Source: an uncultured Prevotella sp. (GTDB lineage: Bacteria; Bacteroidota; Bacteroidia; Bacteroidales; Bacteroidaceae). From it: a stretch of 64,000 bases of DNA. This document shows, piece after piece, positions 7,247-15,592 of the stretch. The stretch is taken from the NCBI GenBank assembly GCA_900543975.1, contig UQTI01000005.1, positions 3,894 through 67,893 on the forward strand, written 5' to 3'. A program made the position numbers and the translations under genes. Each line of letters begins with the position of its first letter. Position 1 is the first letter of the stretch. The notes beneath the pieces were generated by a model. The model saw only the letters and a program-made list of their open reading frames with translations, was not told the DNA's origin and ran no database searches.

Positions 7247-9442
7247 ATGTATAAACACTTATTTTCTCTCTTATGTGTTGTCGCCGTAGGGGCCACAGCC
7301 TCTTTCGCTCAACGTGCCGACAACTATGTGCCGACAAACGACCGTAACGTAAAACTTACAGAAACGAATCTGCCAATCGCTTTTATTAATGTCAAGGGCA
7401 AGACCATTCAACGAAATGAACGCATAACGGCACGAATGAAGATTATCGACAACAAGGATGGCAAAAACTATGGCGACACCATTGCCCATCCAAACCAGAA
7501 AGCCGACTATGACGGTTACATCAGCCTCAAGTATCGCGGCAATTCTTCGTTCAACAGTTCTGACAAGAAACCCTACGGCTTCAAGACCCTCTCGCAGACG
7601 CTTGAAGAGGGTGGCAAGAAGCAGAAGGTGAAACTCTTGGGCATGGGCAAGGACAACGACTGGGCGTTTCTCGCTCCGTTTTCGGACAAGTCGATGATCC
7701 GTGACGTGCTCACCTTTGAGCTTGGACGTCCTTATTTTGGCTATACGCCCCATTCGCGCTTCGTGGAGATTGTTCTCGACGGCACCTATTATGGCGTGTA
7801 TATCCTGACAGAGCGCCCGGGCAAAGGCAAGAGTCGTCTGAACCTCAACGACCCAGGCTCCGATAACGGCGACCTCACAGGCGATTATCATGTGGAGATC
7901 GACCGCGACGACGAGACGATCTATTACACCTCGCCTTACCGTCCGTTAGGATGGGACGGACAGCCCAACTACAGCAAGAAGATCACATACCAGTATGATG
8001 ATCCCGACGGCGACGACCTGTTGGAGATGCCTTCTGCCAACCGCGAAGCAATAGACAAGGCGATCAACGACATGGAGAAATCGTTCACGCTCGACAATTA
8101 TACAGACCCCGCCGTGGGCTATCGCAAGTATATAAACACCACGTCGTTCATTGACTATCTTCTCAGCACTGAGTTCTCGTTCAACATCGACGGCTATCGT
8201 CTGAGCACCCACCTTTACAAATATAGCGACACGCGTGCCGCTAACGAGGGGCTTGACAACCGTTGGCAAGCAACACTCTGGGACTTTAACATCGCTTACG
8301 GCAACGCCAACTACAATTATGGCGAGCGCACGGATCTCTGGCAGTACGACTTCAACAGCCGAAGTGGCGATGACCAGCAGGTGCCGTTCTGGTGGAAGAA
8401 ACTGCTCGATGACCCTTCCTTCGTGAAGGAGATGCAGGCGCGTTGGAAGGAATATCGTCTGGGCGCTTACTCTGATGCCAACATTGAGGCAACGATAAAC
8501 CGTCTCACGGGCGAGCTGACAAGCGGCGGTGCCATAGACCGCAACGAGCAGGCATGGAAGATGTTTGGGCGTGCGGTGTGGCCAAACTATTATGTGGGCA
8601 ATAGCTATGCCGACGAGATCAACTATCTCAAGCAGTGGATAAGCAAGCGCCTGACGTTCCTCGACTCAAAGCTCCTCGTGCGCGAGGCCGATGCTTCGAC
8701 AGAACCTCTCACGCTCTCTGCCGATGCCTGCAACGCCGATGTCGTGGTTGAGGCTACACCTTCAACAAGCCACATCACCTCGCCCATCGACTCATGGCGC
8801 ACGTTCTACAGCCAAGATGTGCGCTCAACAGGTGGCCTGCCTGCCGACGGCAAGCTTGTGTCGGCCAGCAAGGTGGCTTATCAGCTTGGCCATTATGCCA
8901 AAAACAACGTTGTGGCGATGACCTCAAACGATCAACATCGCATCAACTTTGCGCAACCCGTAGCCGCCAATACCGTTTATCTGTTGGCCACAAGTACGGC
9001 TGGTGTCAGCACGCTCGGCGTGGTTCTCAACTATGAGGACGGCACCTCGTCAGAAGAAAGCATCGTTTCTGTGCGCGACTGGTCTGTGCCTGACCTGCAA
9101 GGCGATGAGGCTTACACTGGCCTCGGTTTCATCTCTATAGAGAATGAAGAGCTGAGCGACCGCTTCCGTTATTGCCTGTTTGAGAACGCCATCGCTGCCA
9201 ACCCCATAAAGAAACTTACTGGCTTGACCCTCACACGCAAGTCGGGTGGCAACGCTTACGTCTTTGCCGTGTCGCGTGGTGTGCCTCAAGGCACAACAGG
9301 CGTGGCCAATGTCTCTGACAACCAGCCACGAACCGTCACGGCCTATTTCACCGCAGACGGCATAAAGACCGCCACCCCCGTGAAAGGTCTCAACATCGTG
9401 CGCTATTCTGACGGATCTTCAAAGAAGATTGTCGTGAAATGA
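7247..9442 (+). CDS. Secreted CotH-like kinase-family protein with type IX sorting tail
   Basis: 731 residues with an N-terminal signal peptide (about 1-21, ...TASFAQ). Residues ~95-330 match the CotH family: RGNSSF, KKPYGFKT, NDWAFLAPFSDKSMIRD, SRFVEIVLDGTYYGVYILTERP and a YHVEID motif, then LWDFNIAYGNANY. CotH homologues are atypical protein kinases in spore coats, but extracellular Bacteroidota members are often found with carbohydrate-active systems and their substrates are unknown. A beta-sandwich-like region (~490-690) precedes a C-terminal tail GLNIVRYSDGSSKKIVVK like T9SS cargo tails, so export to the surface or medium is expected. It stands alone, between two terminators. Confidence 0.82.
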   Translation: MYKHLFSLLCVVAVGATASFAQRADNYVPTNDRNVKLTETNLPIAFINVKGKTIQRNERITARMKIIDNKDGKNYGDTIAHPNQKADYDGYISLKYRGNSSFNSSDKKPYGFKTLSQTLEEGGKKQKVKLLGMGKDNDWAFLAPFSDKSMIRDVLTFELGRPYFGYTPHSRFVEIVLDGTYYGVYILTERPGKGKSRLNLNDPGSDNGDLTGDYHVEIDRDDETIYYTSPYRPLGWDGQPNYSKKITYQYDDPDGDDLLEMPSANREAIDKAINDMEKSFTLDNYTDPAVGYRKYINTTSFIDYLLSTEFSFNIDGYRLSTHLYKYSDTRAANEGLDNRWQATLWDFNIAYGNANYNYGERTDLWQYDFNSRSGDDQQVPFWWKKLLDDPSFVKEMQARWKEYRLGAYSDANIEATINRLTGELTSGGAIDRNEQAWKMFGRAVWPNYYVGNSYADEINYLKQWISKRLTFLDSKLLVREADASTEPLTLSADACNADVVVEATPSTSHITSPIDSWRTFYSQDVRSTGGLPADGKLVSASKVAYQLGHYAKNNVVAMTSNDQHRINFAQPVAANTVYLLATSTAGVSTLGVVLNYEDGTSSEESIVSVRDWSVPDLQGDEAYTGLGFISIENEELSDRFRYCLFENAIAANPIKKLTGLTLTRKSGGNAYVFAVSRGVPQGTTGVANVSDNQPRTVTAYFTADGIKTATPVKGLNIVRYSDGSSKKIVVK

Positions 9443-9530
9443 TGCAGCTAAAACGATGTTGCAGCTAAAACAATGCAGCTTCTAAAACGATGTTGCAGTT
9501 AAAACGATGCAGCTTCTAAAACAATGATGC
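9441..9530. repeat. Short degenerate tandem repeat after the CotH-like gene
   Basis: Alternating units like aaaacgatgttgcagc and aaaacgatgcagcttct repeat about five times. They begin at the stop codon of the preceding gene. No coding potential or promoter is visible. Confidence 0.7.
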
Positions 9531-9555
9531 TGCGCACAGCCGGTAATTGGCTTAT

Positions 9556-9640
9556 AAAGAAAGCGTTGCAAAGTTATCAACAGCTATTGGCCTTCTGCTG
9601 ATAACCTTGCAACGCTTTCTTTCTTTCTTTTTCTTTTTTC
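9556..9640. terminator. Strong terminator between two convergent genes
   Basis: A long stem (aaagaaagcgttgcaa... pairing with ...ttgcaacgctttcttt, 9556-9622) with few mismatches, followed on the plus strand by a T/C-rich tract. On the minus strand the A-rich left flank gives a short T-run. It probably stops both the CotH-like gene and the convergent STAND gene. Confidence 0.8.
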
Positions 9641-9678
9641 TTCTTCTTTTTTTTATAACGTTTAAATGTCTAAACACC

Positions 9679-12600
9679 TCATCCCTTCATCAGTCTGTTC
9701 TCCACAAGCTGTTTCTCGGCATTTTGTTTCACCTGAAGCAGGGCGTTGGCCATCTGCGTCCAGTCGCTTTGAACGGCTGTGTCGATGAATGAATCGTAGA
9801 CGGCGAACATAAGCTGTATGAGAGATGTATCGCGAGTGTTGAGGATGTGTTTAAGCGTTAACTTCTCAAACTGTGCCAAGGTCTCGTCGGCGGCGTTGAT
9901 GTCGCGTTTCAACAGATACACTTTCATCTTCGTGCTGAGCAATCCGATATAGTTTTTTGCCACCTTTGGCGAGTCGGGCACGATGTCAAGAGCCTTCTTT
10001 AGCAGGCCCTCGGCTTCGTTGACGATCGCTATAATGTTGTCGGCATCGCTGCCCTTTGCCATAAGATAATCGGCAATGCGACATTTTATGATGGCGAGGT
10101 CGCGCATGCATTTCTCATCCTCAGGATTCTTGTTGAGGTTGTCCTCGTACACCTTCTGTGCTTTGTTGAGCCACACCCATGCCTCGTCAAACTGTTTGAG
10201 CATCATCAAGGCATGACCCTTGCTCTCGCATATCGCAGCTACAAGGCCCAGATCAGTGTCGGGGTCGTCCATGCGGTCGGTCACCAATGCAAGGGTTTCT
10301 TCTGCCTTCATGCAGAGCAGGTCGTAGAGATGCTCCGCGTTGAGGATGTTGATAATGTTATATGAGCTCAGGAGCATGTCGTTAAGAATGGTGCTGTGCT
10401 TCTCTTGCTTGAACAGCTCCACGAACATCTCGTTAGCCTTCTCGAAGCACAGAACAGCTTCTTTGAAGTTGCCCACCACGGTGTAGAAGCGTCGTCCCGT
10501 CTCGTCCACGGCGGCAGCATAACGTCGGGCTGTCTCAAAGTCGTCTGGGTTCAGTCGCCAAGCCTCGCATGTGGCATACTCATGCTGCTTGTTGTAGAAC
10601 ATCATGTTTTTTATGTCGTGCTTCTGCTCGCAGATGTAAGCCATGCAATTGTAGATGAGCGAGAAGCCTTCAACCACGAGCGTGCCCGACAGGTTGAGGC
10701 TCTTCATCAAACTCATGTTGCTGAACGCGCGTTGTGTTCCCTTCTCCTGCTCATCGTTTGAGCCGACGTTCTTAATGTCTCTAAACGCAAACTCGGTCAT
10801 GCTGCTCATCATGTAGAACGCCACCTGCAGACGCAGCGTCTGCTCCACCGTCGGGTGCTCATAGTGGTCCATGTAGATGCCATATTCAGAGTTGAACACA
10901 TGCGCGGCAAAGTTTGACAGCATAGAAGCGGGCAATCCTTCTATTTTTATCATCACCGAGATAAACATCCACAAGAAGTTGGCAATAGCTTTCTTCTCGT
11001 CCTGGTCTTTAGTCTTGAAGAACGCGTCGATCACCTTGTTGGCATAAGCCACCATGTCGTTGAGCTTCGCTTTCACCTCTGCCGTCTCCCGTGTGCTTCC
11101 GTCGTTTGGTTGCAGCTCCATGCAGAACATCAGCAGGTTGGCTCTCACGCCGATGGCGTCTGTGCGATTGTCATCGAACAGCGACGGACAGCGGCTGAGG
11201 GTAGCGGCACATTGTGCCTGGTCGGCGTTGAGGAACAGCAGCTTCTCTGCCATGTCTACCACAAGCGCCTCGTTGTTATAGTCGTCCTCCTCCAGTTGCT
11301 CCGTGAAAGGCTGGCAGGCATCCATAAACAGCAGGTTGTCGGGTGCCGCCTCTTGTATTGTTGCTGCCAGACGTTTGGCTTCAGCCGTCAGCGTGTCGGC
11401 AACAAATCTGTCAGCATACTTCATCATGCCCGCCATCTTCATCATGGGCGCTGTCTTGAAATAGGCACGATACATCCACGGCTGTTCGTTCAGCTCATTG
11501 GCAACGAGCAGATTGGTGGGTAGGTTCTCGTCCTCCTGATGCGTCATGGCACGATAGAACTGTGCCATCTCGCGCTCTGGTTCCAGGAACTCAAGGCGCT
11601 GGCAGTCGGTCGCCAGGCGTTGCAGGAAGTTCAGGCCGTGATCAGCCCACGCCACGATGATGTCAGCGCTTGTGGCGTTTTCCTCTTCATGTCCGTCGAC
11701 CACGTTGTCTCTCCACACGCATGTCGCCACATATATGGCCCATGCGAACACCTCCATGTATCTGTCGTCTTCAATGTGTGGCATGTAGGCGTTAATAAGA
11801 TGGTTGGCCCATTGCTCAGCGTTCTTCTTGTCTCCGGTCTTGTACAGACACACGGCAAAGAACGCCGTTAGGCAGCCTTCAACGAGATGCCGTTCGTCAG
11901 CCTGTGCTTGCAGGTCTTCGCCCTTTTGTGCTTGAAGGTCTTCGCCTTTTTGTGCTTGCAGGTCATTGCTGTCTTGCGGCTGTTCGCCGCCGTTCTTCCA
12001 TGTCTCCTCGTTCTCTCTGTATATCTTTATTACAGCTGAGCCAATGCTTGCAGCCGCTGATGTGTTGCCGCTGTTGGCCAATTGCTTCATTACGTCAAGC
12101 AAGAGCCATGCCGTCTGGATGGGTCGTCGGGCGGTTGCTTTCGTTACCCATTGCTCCAAAAACTTTGGTCTTCTCACAGCCACGTCGGCGAGGGCATAGA
12201 CCACGGAACGTCTGAACATGTGTCCACGGCTCATCACCACAAGGTCGAGCAGCTCGGTGCTTTGCGTCTTGAGGGCAATGTAAGGCAGTTCGCGGTTTGC
12301 CACGAGGTCCAGCGAGTTGTTGGCGACAATGTGGTGCATATAGTCGGCGAGCGCCACAAGGTAAGGGCCTAAGTTGTCGCCAGCCTGTATGCACAGTTCG
12401 CTGCGGAAGTTGGGATAGGTGAAATCTATTATTCCGTTCTCATCGTGAACGTTGAGCAGCGGTCCGAGGTATCGTCTCGTCTCAGCCCATTTCAGCGCGT
12501 CCCACTTCTGTCCGAGCAGGTTGTGCAGGTCGCTCTCACGCAGACCAAACTCGCTCACGGCGAGCAGTCGCAACACGTCTATGCAGAAATCAAGGTCAAC

Positions 12601-14187
12601 GAACAGGTCGGCTCCTGCCACGATCGACATGAAGAGCGTCTCGGGATATCCGTTTGCTTGTTCAATGATCTCGATCAGCGAGTTTTGTATCTTCATCTCA
12701 TCGTCAGCCTCGGTGCGTTGGCGTTGTGCGTCAAAGTAGGAGGCGTTAAGCAGCGTGAGATGTCGGGCCATCATTACCGACCACAGCGGAATGGCACTTG
12801 GCTTGATCTTTCCTTCGGTCTTCTCGAGCAAAGCCTTCATGACGGCAGGTTGCAGATGCTTGCCCACCTTGGTCAGACGTTTGTCAACGAGCTGCTGCAC
12901 CTCTTCTTCGTTGAGAGCTGTGATCTGTATCTTGTCGCAGATGTCAATGCCTTCCGTCTGGCTGATCTCCGATGTGCATATCACCACCGCATCGTCAGGC
13001 ACCCAACTGTTGTCGAGCAGCGTGTTGCAGTTGTCGAGCAGACACACCTCGTCCACCATCAGCACCTTCTTCTTGCTGTTCGTCTCAAACGCCTTTGCGA
13101 GCAGATGGGCGAGCAGTCCGAAATCTTCGTCTGTCTCAATGCCGCACCGGTGGTCCGATTCGGTGCGTTGGTCTGCCAACCAACACTTCAGCGGCATCTC
13201 TGGCCGGCAGTTGGTGTTGCGGCGGTCGGCAAAGTAGATGTAAGGCTCGTAACCTTCTTTCTGGTCAAGCTCTTCATATAGCTTGCAAAGCAAGGCGGTC
13301 TTTCCGAAGCCATACATACCCGTCATCAGCAGCACCTTGCCTTTGTTGTTTTCGTCGTCTATATAGTTGGTCAGCCATTGCAGCCAGCCCTCGCGTCCGC
13401 AGAACAGCTGGTTGCTCTGTGCCATCTGCTCTTGAGCTTTGTCGTAGATTGCCTCGTAAGCGTTGTCGGGGTTTGCCGTGGCGTCCTCACACTCGTAGAG
13501 CATTATTTCCTGTACGAGCGCCGTGGTCAGAAACTCCACCAGCGTGTCGAGCTGTGTGAGGTGCTGTCCGTTCCATCGGCAGCCATACTGGCAGATGTTG
13601 CGGTCGAGCGAGTGGGCGTGCATGGTGCTTGTGATTTTTTCCTTCAGGAGCTTCAGACGTCGTGTCGCCTCGTCACCCTGTTCGCAGTAGAGGGCGCGGT
13701 GTGCGTTGTCCATGTCCTTATAAGCCTCTGGCGAGCGGAAGCAGAAGAAGCTGCGGTGCAGGTTGTCGGTGTCCATGAGCGAACCGAAGAGTATCTCCAG
13801 CTCCGTCACGCTTCGTGCCTGTGCCGTGTCGCTGTTTATAAACTGCATCTCGTCGTTGGTCATGCCGCCCACAATGGCGTCCCAACTCTCTTGAGACGGC
13901 ACCCATCCGTATCTGTCGCCGAGCAGACCGATGAAGAACGGTCGTGAGCTCTGTATGCCGTCAATACACTCGCGCAGCACATGGTTCTCACGTTCTGCTT
14001 CGTCCACGTCGCTTGTGCTCACGCCCCAACGCAGGTCAATGAAGTCGACATGAATGTTATGTGGTGCCAACTGTTGCGCTACCGCTGGATAGACGCGGTT
14101 CATTATTGCATCGCGTTCGGCATCCATGTCTCTGAACGTGCTGCTGAGAAAAATCTTGATGTTCTTGCCAGTGTGTCGTGTAGTCAT
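9679..14187 (-). CDS. DUF4062-STAND/NACHT-like ATPase with TPR repeats, candidate defence protein
   Basis: 1502 residues. Residues ~8-110 form a DUF4062 domain (IKIFLSSTFRDMDAERD, VDFIDLRWGVS, FFIGLLGDRYGWVP), which also precedes NACHT-type NTPases in proteins such as TEP1. A P-loop ATPase follows: Walker A GMYGFGKT (G290-T297) and Walker B VLMVDE (D379, E380), as in STAND/NACHT switches. About residues 650-1490 are helical with TPR-like repeats, a usual sensor region. A tandem repeat KGEDLQAQ interrupts it (~750-770). No signal peptide or membrane segment, so it is cytoplasmic. The architecture N-terminal effector, NTPase switch, repeat sensor is that of bacterial anti-phage NLR-like proteins, and the gene is transcribed divergently from a restriction system. 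The defence role is inference; neither activator nor effector activity is visible. Confidence 0.85.
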   Translation of the reverse strand: MTTRHTGKNIKIFLSSTFRDMDAERDAIMNRVYPAVAQQLAPHNIHVDFIDLRWGVSTSDVDEAERENHVLRECIDGIQSSRPFFIGLLGDRYGWVPSQESWDAIVGGMTNDEMQFINSDTAQARSVTELEILFGSLMDTDNLHRSFFCFRSPEAYKDMDNAHRALYCEQGDEATRRLKLLKEKITSTMHAHSLDRNICQYGCRWNGQHLTQLDTLVEFLTTALVQEIMLYECEDATANPDNAYEAIYDKAQEQMAQSNQLFCGREGWLQWLTNYIDDENNKGKVLLMTGMYGFGKTALLCKLYEELDQKEGYEPYIYFADRRNTNCRPEMPLKCWLADQRTESDHRCGIETDEDFGLLAHLLAKAFETNSKKKVLMVDEVCLLDNCNTLLDNSWVPDDAVVICTSEISQTEGIDICDKIQITALNEEEVQQLVDKRLTKVGKHLQPAVMKALLEKTEGKIKPSAIPLWSVMMARHLTLLNASYFDAQRQRTEADDEMKIQNSLIEIIEQANGYPETLFMSIVAGADLFVDLDFCIDVLRLLAVSEFGLRESDLHNLLGQKWDALKWAETRRYLGPLLNVHDENGIIDFTYPNFRSELCIQAGDNLGPYLVALADYMHHIVANNSLDLVANRELPYIALKTQSTELLDLVVMSRGHMFRRSVVYALADVAVRRPKFLEQWVTKATARRPIQTAWLLLDVMKQLANSGNTSAAASIGSAVIKIYRENEETWKNGGEQPQDSNDLQAQKGEDLQAQKGEDLQAQADERHLVEGCLTAFFAVCLYKTGDKKNAEQWANHLINAYMPHIEDDRYMEVFAWAIYVATCVWRDNVVDGHEEENATSADIIVAWADHGLNFLQRLATDCQRLEFLEPEREMAQFYRAMTHQEDENLPTNLLVANELNEQPWMYRAYFKTAPMMKMAGMMKYADRFVADTLTAEAKRLAATIQEAAPDNLLFMDACQPFTEQLEEDDYNNEALVVDMAEKLLFLNADQAQCAATLSRCPSLFDDNRTDAIGVRANLLMFCMELQPNDGSTRETAEVKAKLNDMVAYANKVIDAFFKTKDQDEKKAIANFLWMFISVMIKIEGLPASMLSNFAAHVFNSEYGIYMDHYEHPTVEQTLRLQVAFYMMSSMTEFAFRDIKNVGSNDEQEKGTQRAFSNMSLMKSLNLSGTLVVEGFSLIYNCMAYICEQKHDIKNMMFYNKQHEYATCEAWRLNPDDFETARRYAAAVDETGRRFYTVVGNFKEAVLCFEKANEMFVELFKQEKHSTILNDMLLSSYNIINILNAEHLYDLLCMKAEETLALVTDRMDDPDTDLGLVAAICESKGHALMMLKQFDEAWVWLNKAQKVYEDNLNKNPEDEKCMRDLAIIKCRIADYLMAKGSDADNIIAIVNEAEGLLKKALDIVPDSPKVAKNYIGLLSTKMKVYLLKRDINAADETLAQFEKLTLKHILNTRDTSLIQLMFAVYDSFIDTAVQSDWTQMANALLQVKQNAEKQLVENRLMKG
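11903..11964 (-). repeat. 24-bp in-frame tandem repeat inside the STAND gene
   Basis: Two full copies and a 14-nt partial copy of a 24-bp unit encode KGEDLQAQ on the minus strand. It lies between two helical repeat segments of the predicted sensor region. Confidence 0.85.
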
Positions 14188-14292
14188 AATTTGAAGTTTT
14201 GTTATTTATGGGTAGATTGTTTTTTTAATGTGAGATGCATGCTTTTGAAAGCCAGACCTTTAAATCTCAGATTTTTTTAACAGAGATCTTTT

Positions 14293-14344
14293 AAAACTTT
14301 ATGTCTTTCAAAACTTTATGTCTTTTAAAAAACTTTATGTCTTT
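14293..14344. repeat. Triple direct repeat in the STAND gene leader
   Basis: Three exact copies of AAAACTTTATGTCTTT start at 14293, 14310 and 14329 (periods 17 and 19). They lie between the predicted minus-strand start site (~14367) and the STAND start codon. They could be operator sites or simple repeat expansion. Confidence 0.75.
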
Positions 14345-14373
14345 AAAAAATCAGCTTACATCTCATATCCTTG

Positions 14374-14404
14374 CAAAGTTAAACATTTTATTTACGACAA
14401 CCAA
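14374..14404 (-). promoter_or_regulatory. Promoter for the STAND gene
   Basis: On the minus strand, TTG (14404-14402), exactly 20 nt, then TAACTTTG (14381-14374). This predicts a leader of about 180 nt containing the triple repeat. Confidence 0.75.
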
Positions 14405-14447
14405 CAGTTTCCCAATAATAAATTTTCCTTTCACCGTCTATTGGCGG

Positions 14448-14478
14448 TTGATTAAATGCTGCTTTATTCTTAATTTTG
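14448..14478 (+). promoter_or_regulatory. Promoter for the R-M controller gene
   Basis: TTG at 14448-14450, exactly 20 nt, then TAATTTTG at 14471-14478. The predicted start site is only ~16 nt before the ATG at 14501. Together with the opposite STAND promoter it makes a divergent control region of about 100 bp. Confidence 0.78.
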
Positions 14479-14500
14479 AACAATCAAACGATTATAAAAA

Positions 14501-14719
14501 ATGACAAAAGAGATCGAGAACATAAAGTTTGGCAAACAAGTCGCCGCATTGCGACGGGCAAAAGGCCTTTCACAAGAACAATTTTCTTTCCGATGTAACA
14601 TAAACCGCACTTACATGGGAGAGATTGAGCGTGGTGAAAAGAGTCCTTCTTTGCTTGTTATAGCCAAGATAGCCAAGGCTCTTGACATTTCCAAATCAGA
14701 ACTTATGAACTATGAATAA
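14501..14719 (+). CDS. XRE-family HTH protein, probable R-M controller (C protein)
   Basis: 72 residues, a single helix-turn-helix: FGKQVAALRRAKGLSQEQF, then NINRTYMGEIERGEKSPSL and a helical end. Size, fold and position directly before a restriction endonuclease fit C proteins, dimeric regulators that delay nuclease expression until the methylase has modified the host DNA. It overlaps the nuclease gene by 8 nt. Palindromic C-boxes were not recognised with confidence upstream. It could also regulate the divergent STAND gene. Confidence 0.85.
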   Translation: MTKEIENIKFGKQVAALRRAKGLSQEQFSFRCNINRTYMGEIERGEKSPSLLVIAKIAKALDISKSELMNYE

Positions 14720-15494
14720 GGTGTATGTAACAAATCCCAAGGTCAACATTTTATATAAAAATCGTTTTGTGCTTTCTTCTGCTGACATTGTTGAAGCAAT
14801 GAATTATGCCAACAGAGCTTTGAAGGAGTTGAGCGACACGACGATGAAATTTGACATCAACATTTTTGAGACCCTTGGCATGAGGAATCTCAGCGGCATG
14901 ATAGGCGAATATTTTGCAAGAAGTGTGGCAAAGATTTCTGACGGTAAGCTTGTCTCAAATTTACATCAAGACGGTTATCCCGACCTTTTGCTTGTGGACA
15001 CGCCTGTGAAGAAAAGATATCTTGAAAGCTTATACACCGTCAAAGAAGGCAAAAAATATCCTGTCGACAAAGAACATTTCAGCCCGTTCAAGTATGGCGG
15101 CATCGAAGTGAAGGCGACCTGTGGAAGCACACCGTCAGCATCGAAAGCTAAAAACATTACAAAACCGCTCATCGGCGAGCAGCGCGTGAACCACATCGTG
15201 TCGTTCAATTGGAAAGCCCATCATCGCGAGACCAACCATCTGTTAGGTGTGTTGTGGGATTTCATTGACGGTCTTCCCGTTTATGTTGCAGCGTTCTATT
15301 GTGACCGTCTTTGCGTTGACGATTGGGGAAAGGTTGTTCAGCCCAAAGAGGATGGCGGACGTACTACCAGCGTGTCAATAATGAATTCGAAAGGCATAAG
15401 GAAGATGTGTGACCATTGGGTAGCTGTAATCGATTCTCCACAATACATCGAATTGTTATCAAGGCAAAAATGGATTGGTTACGAAGTGAAATAA
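14712..15494 (+). CDS. Type II restriction endonuclease, PD-(D/E)xK type, family not recognised
   Basis: 260 residues. A PD-(D/E)xK core is visible: E66 in MIGEYFAR, P90-D91 in DGYPDLLLVD and E132-V-K134 in GGIEVKATCG, with matching predicted strand-helix order. This, the 8-nt overlap with an HTH controller gene and the neighbouring C5 methyltransferase make it the cognate restriction enzyme. I cannot assign it to a named family or recognition sequence. The gene is A+T-richer than the surrounding chromosome, a sign of transfer. It ends with three copies of a gaagtgaaataa-like unit around the stop codon. Confidence 0.8.
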   Translation: MNKVYVTNPKVNILYKNRFVLSSADIVEAMNYANRALKELSDTTMKFDINIFETLGMRNLSGMIGEYFARSVAKISDGKLVSNLHQDGYPDLLLVDTPVKKRYLESLYTVKEGKKYPVDKEHFSPFKYGGIEVKATCGSTPSASKAKNITKPLIGEQRVNHIVSFNWKAHHRETNHLLGVLWDFIDGLPVYVAAFYCDRLCVDDWGKVVQPKEDGGRTTSVSIMNSKGIRKMCDHWVAVIDSPQYIELLSRQKWIGYEVK

Positions 15495-15522
15495 AGAAGT
15501 GAAATAAGAAGTGAAATAAAAA

Positions 15523-15561
15523 AAAAGAGAATGTGCCGCTGATGATGACACACCCTCTTTT
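15523..15561. terminator. Probable bidirectional terminator between nuclease and methyltransferase genes
   Basis: AAAAGAG plus TGTG pairs with CACA plus CTCTTTT across a 2-by-2 internal loop. It has A-rich and T-rich flanks and sits between the two convergent genes. Confidence 0.5.
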
Positions 15562-15592
15562 GGTGGAAGCTTTAACGCTCCCTTATTGGCTC

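Noticed and set aside
14293..14344. Possible CRISPR array or origin iterons near the defence island
   Set aside because: Three 16-nt units with 1-3 nt between them and no replication gene nearby; described as a direct repeat only.
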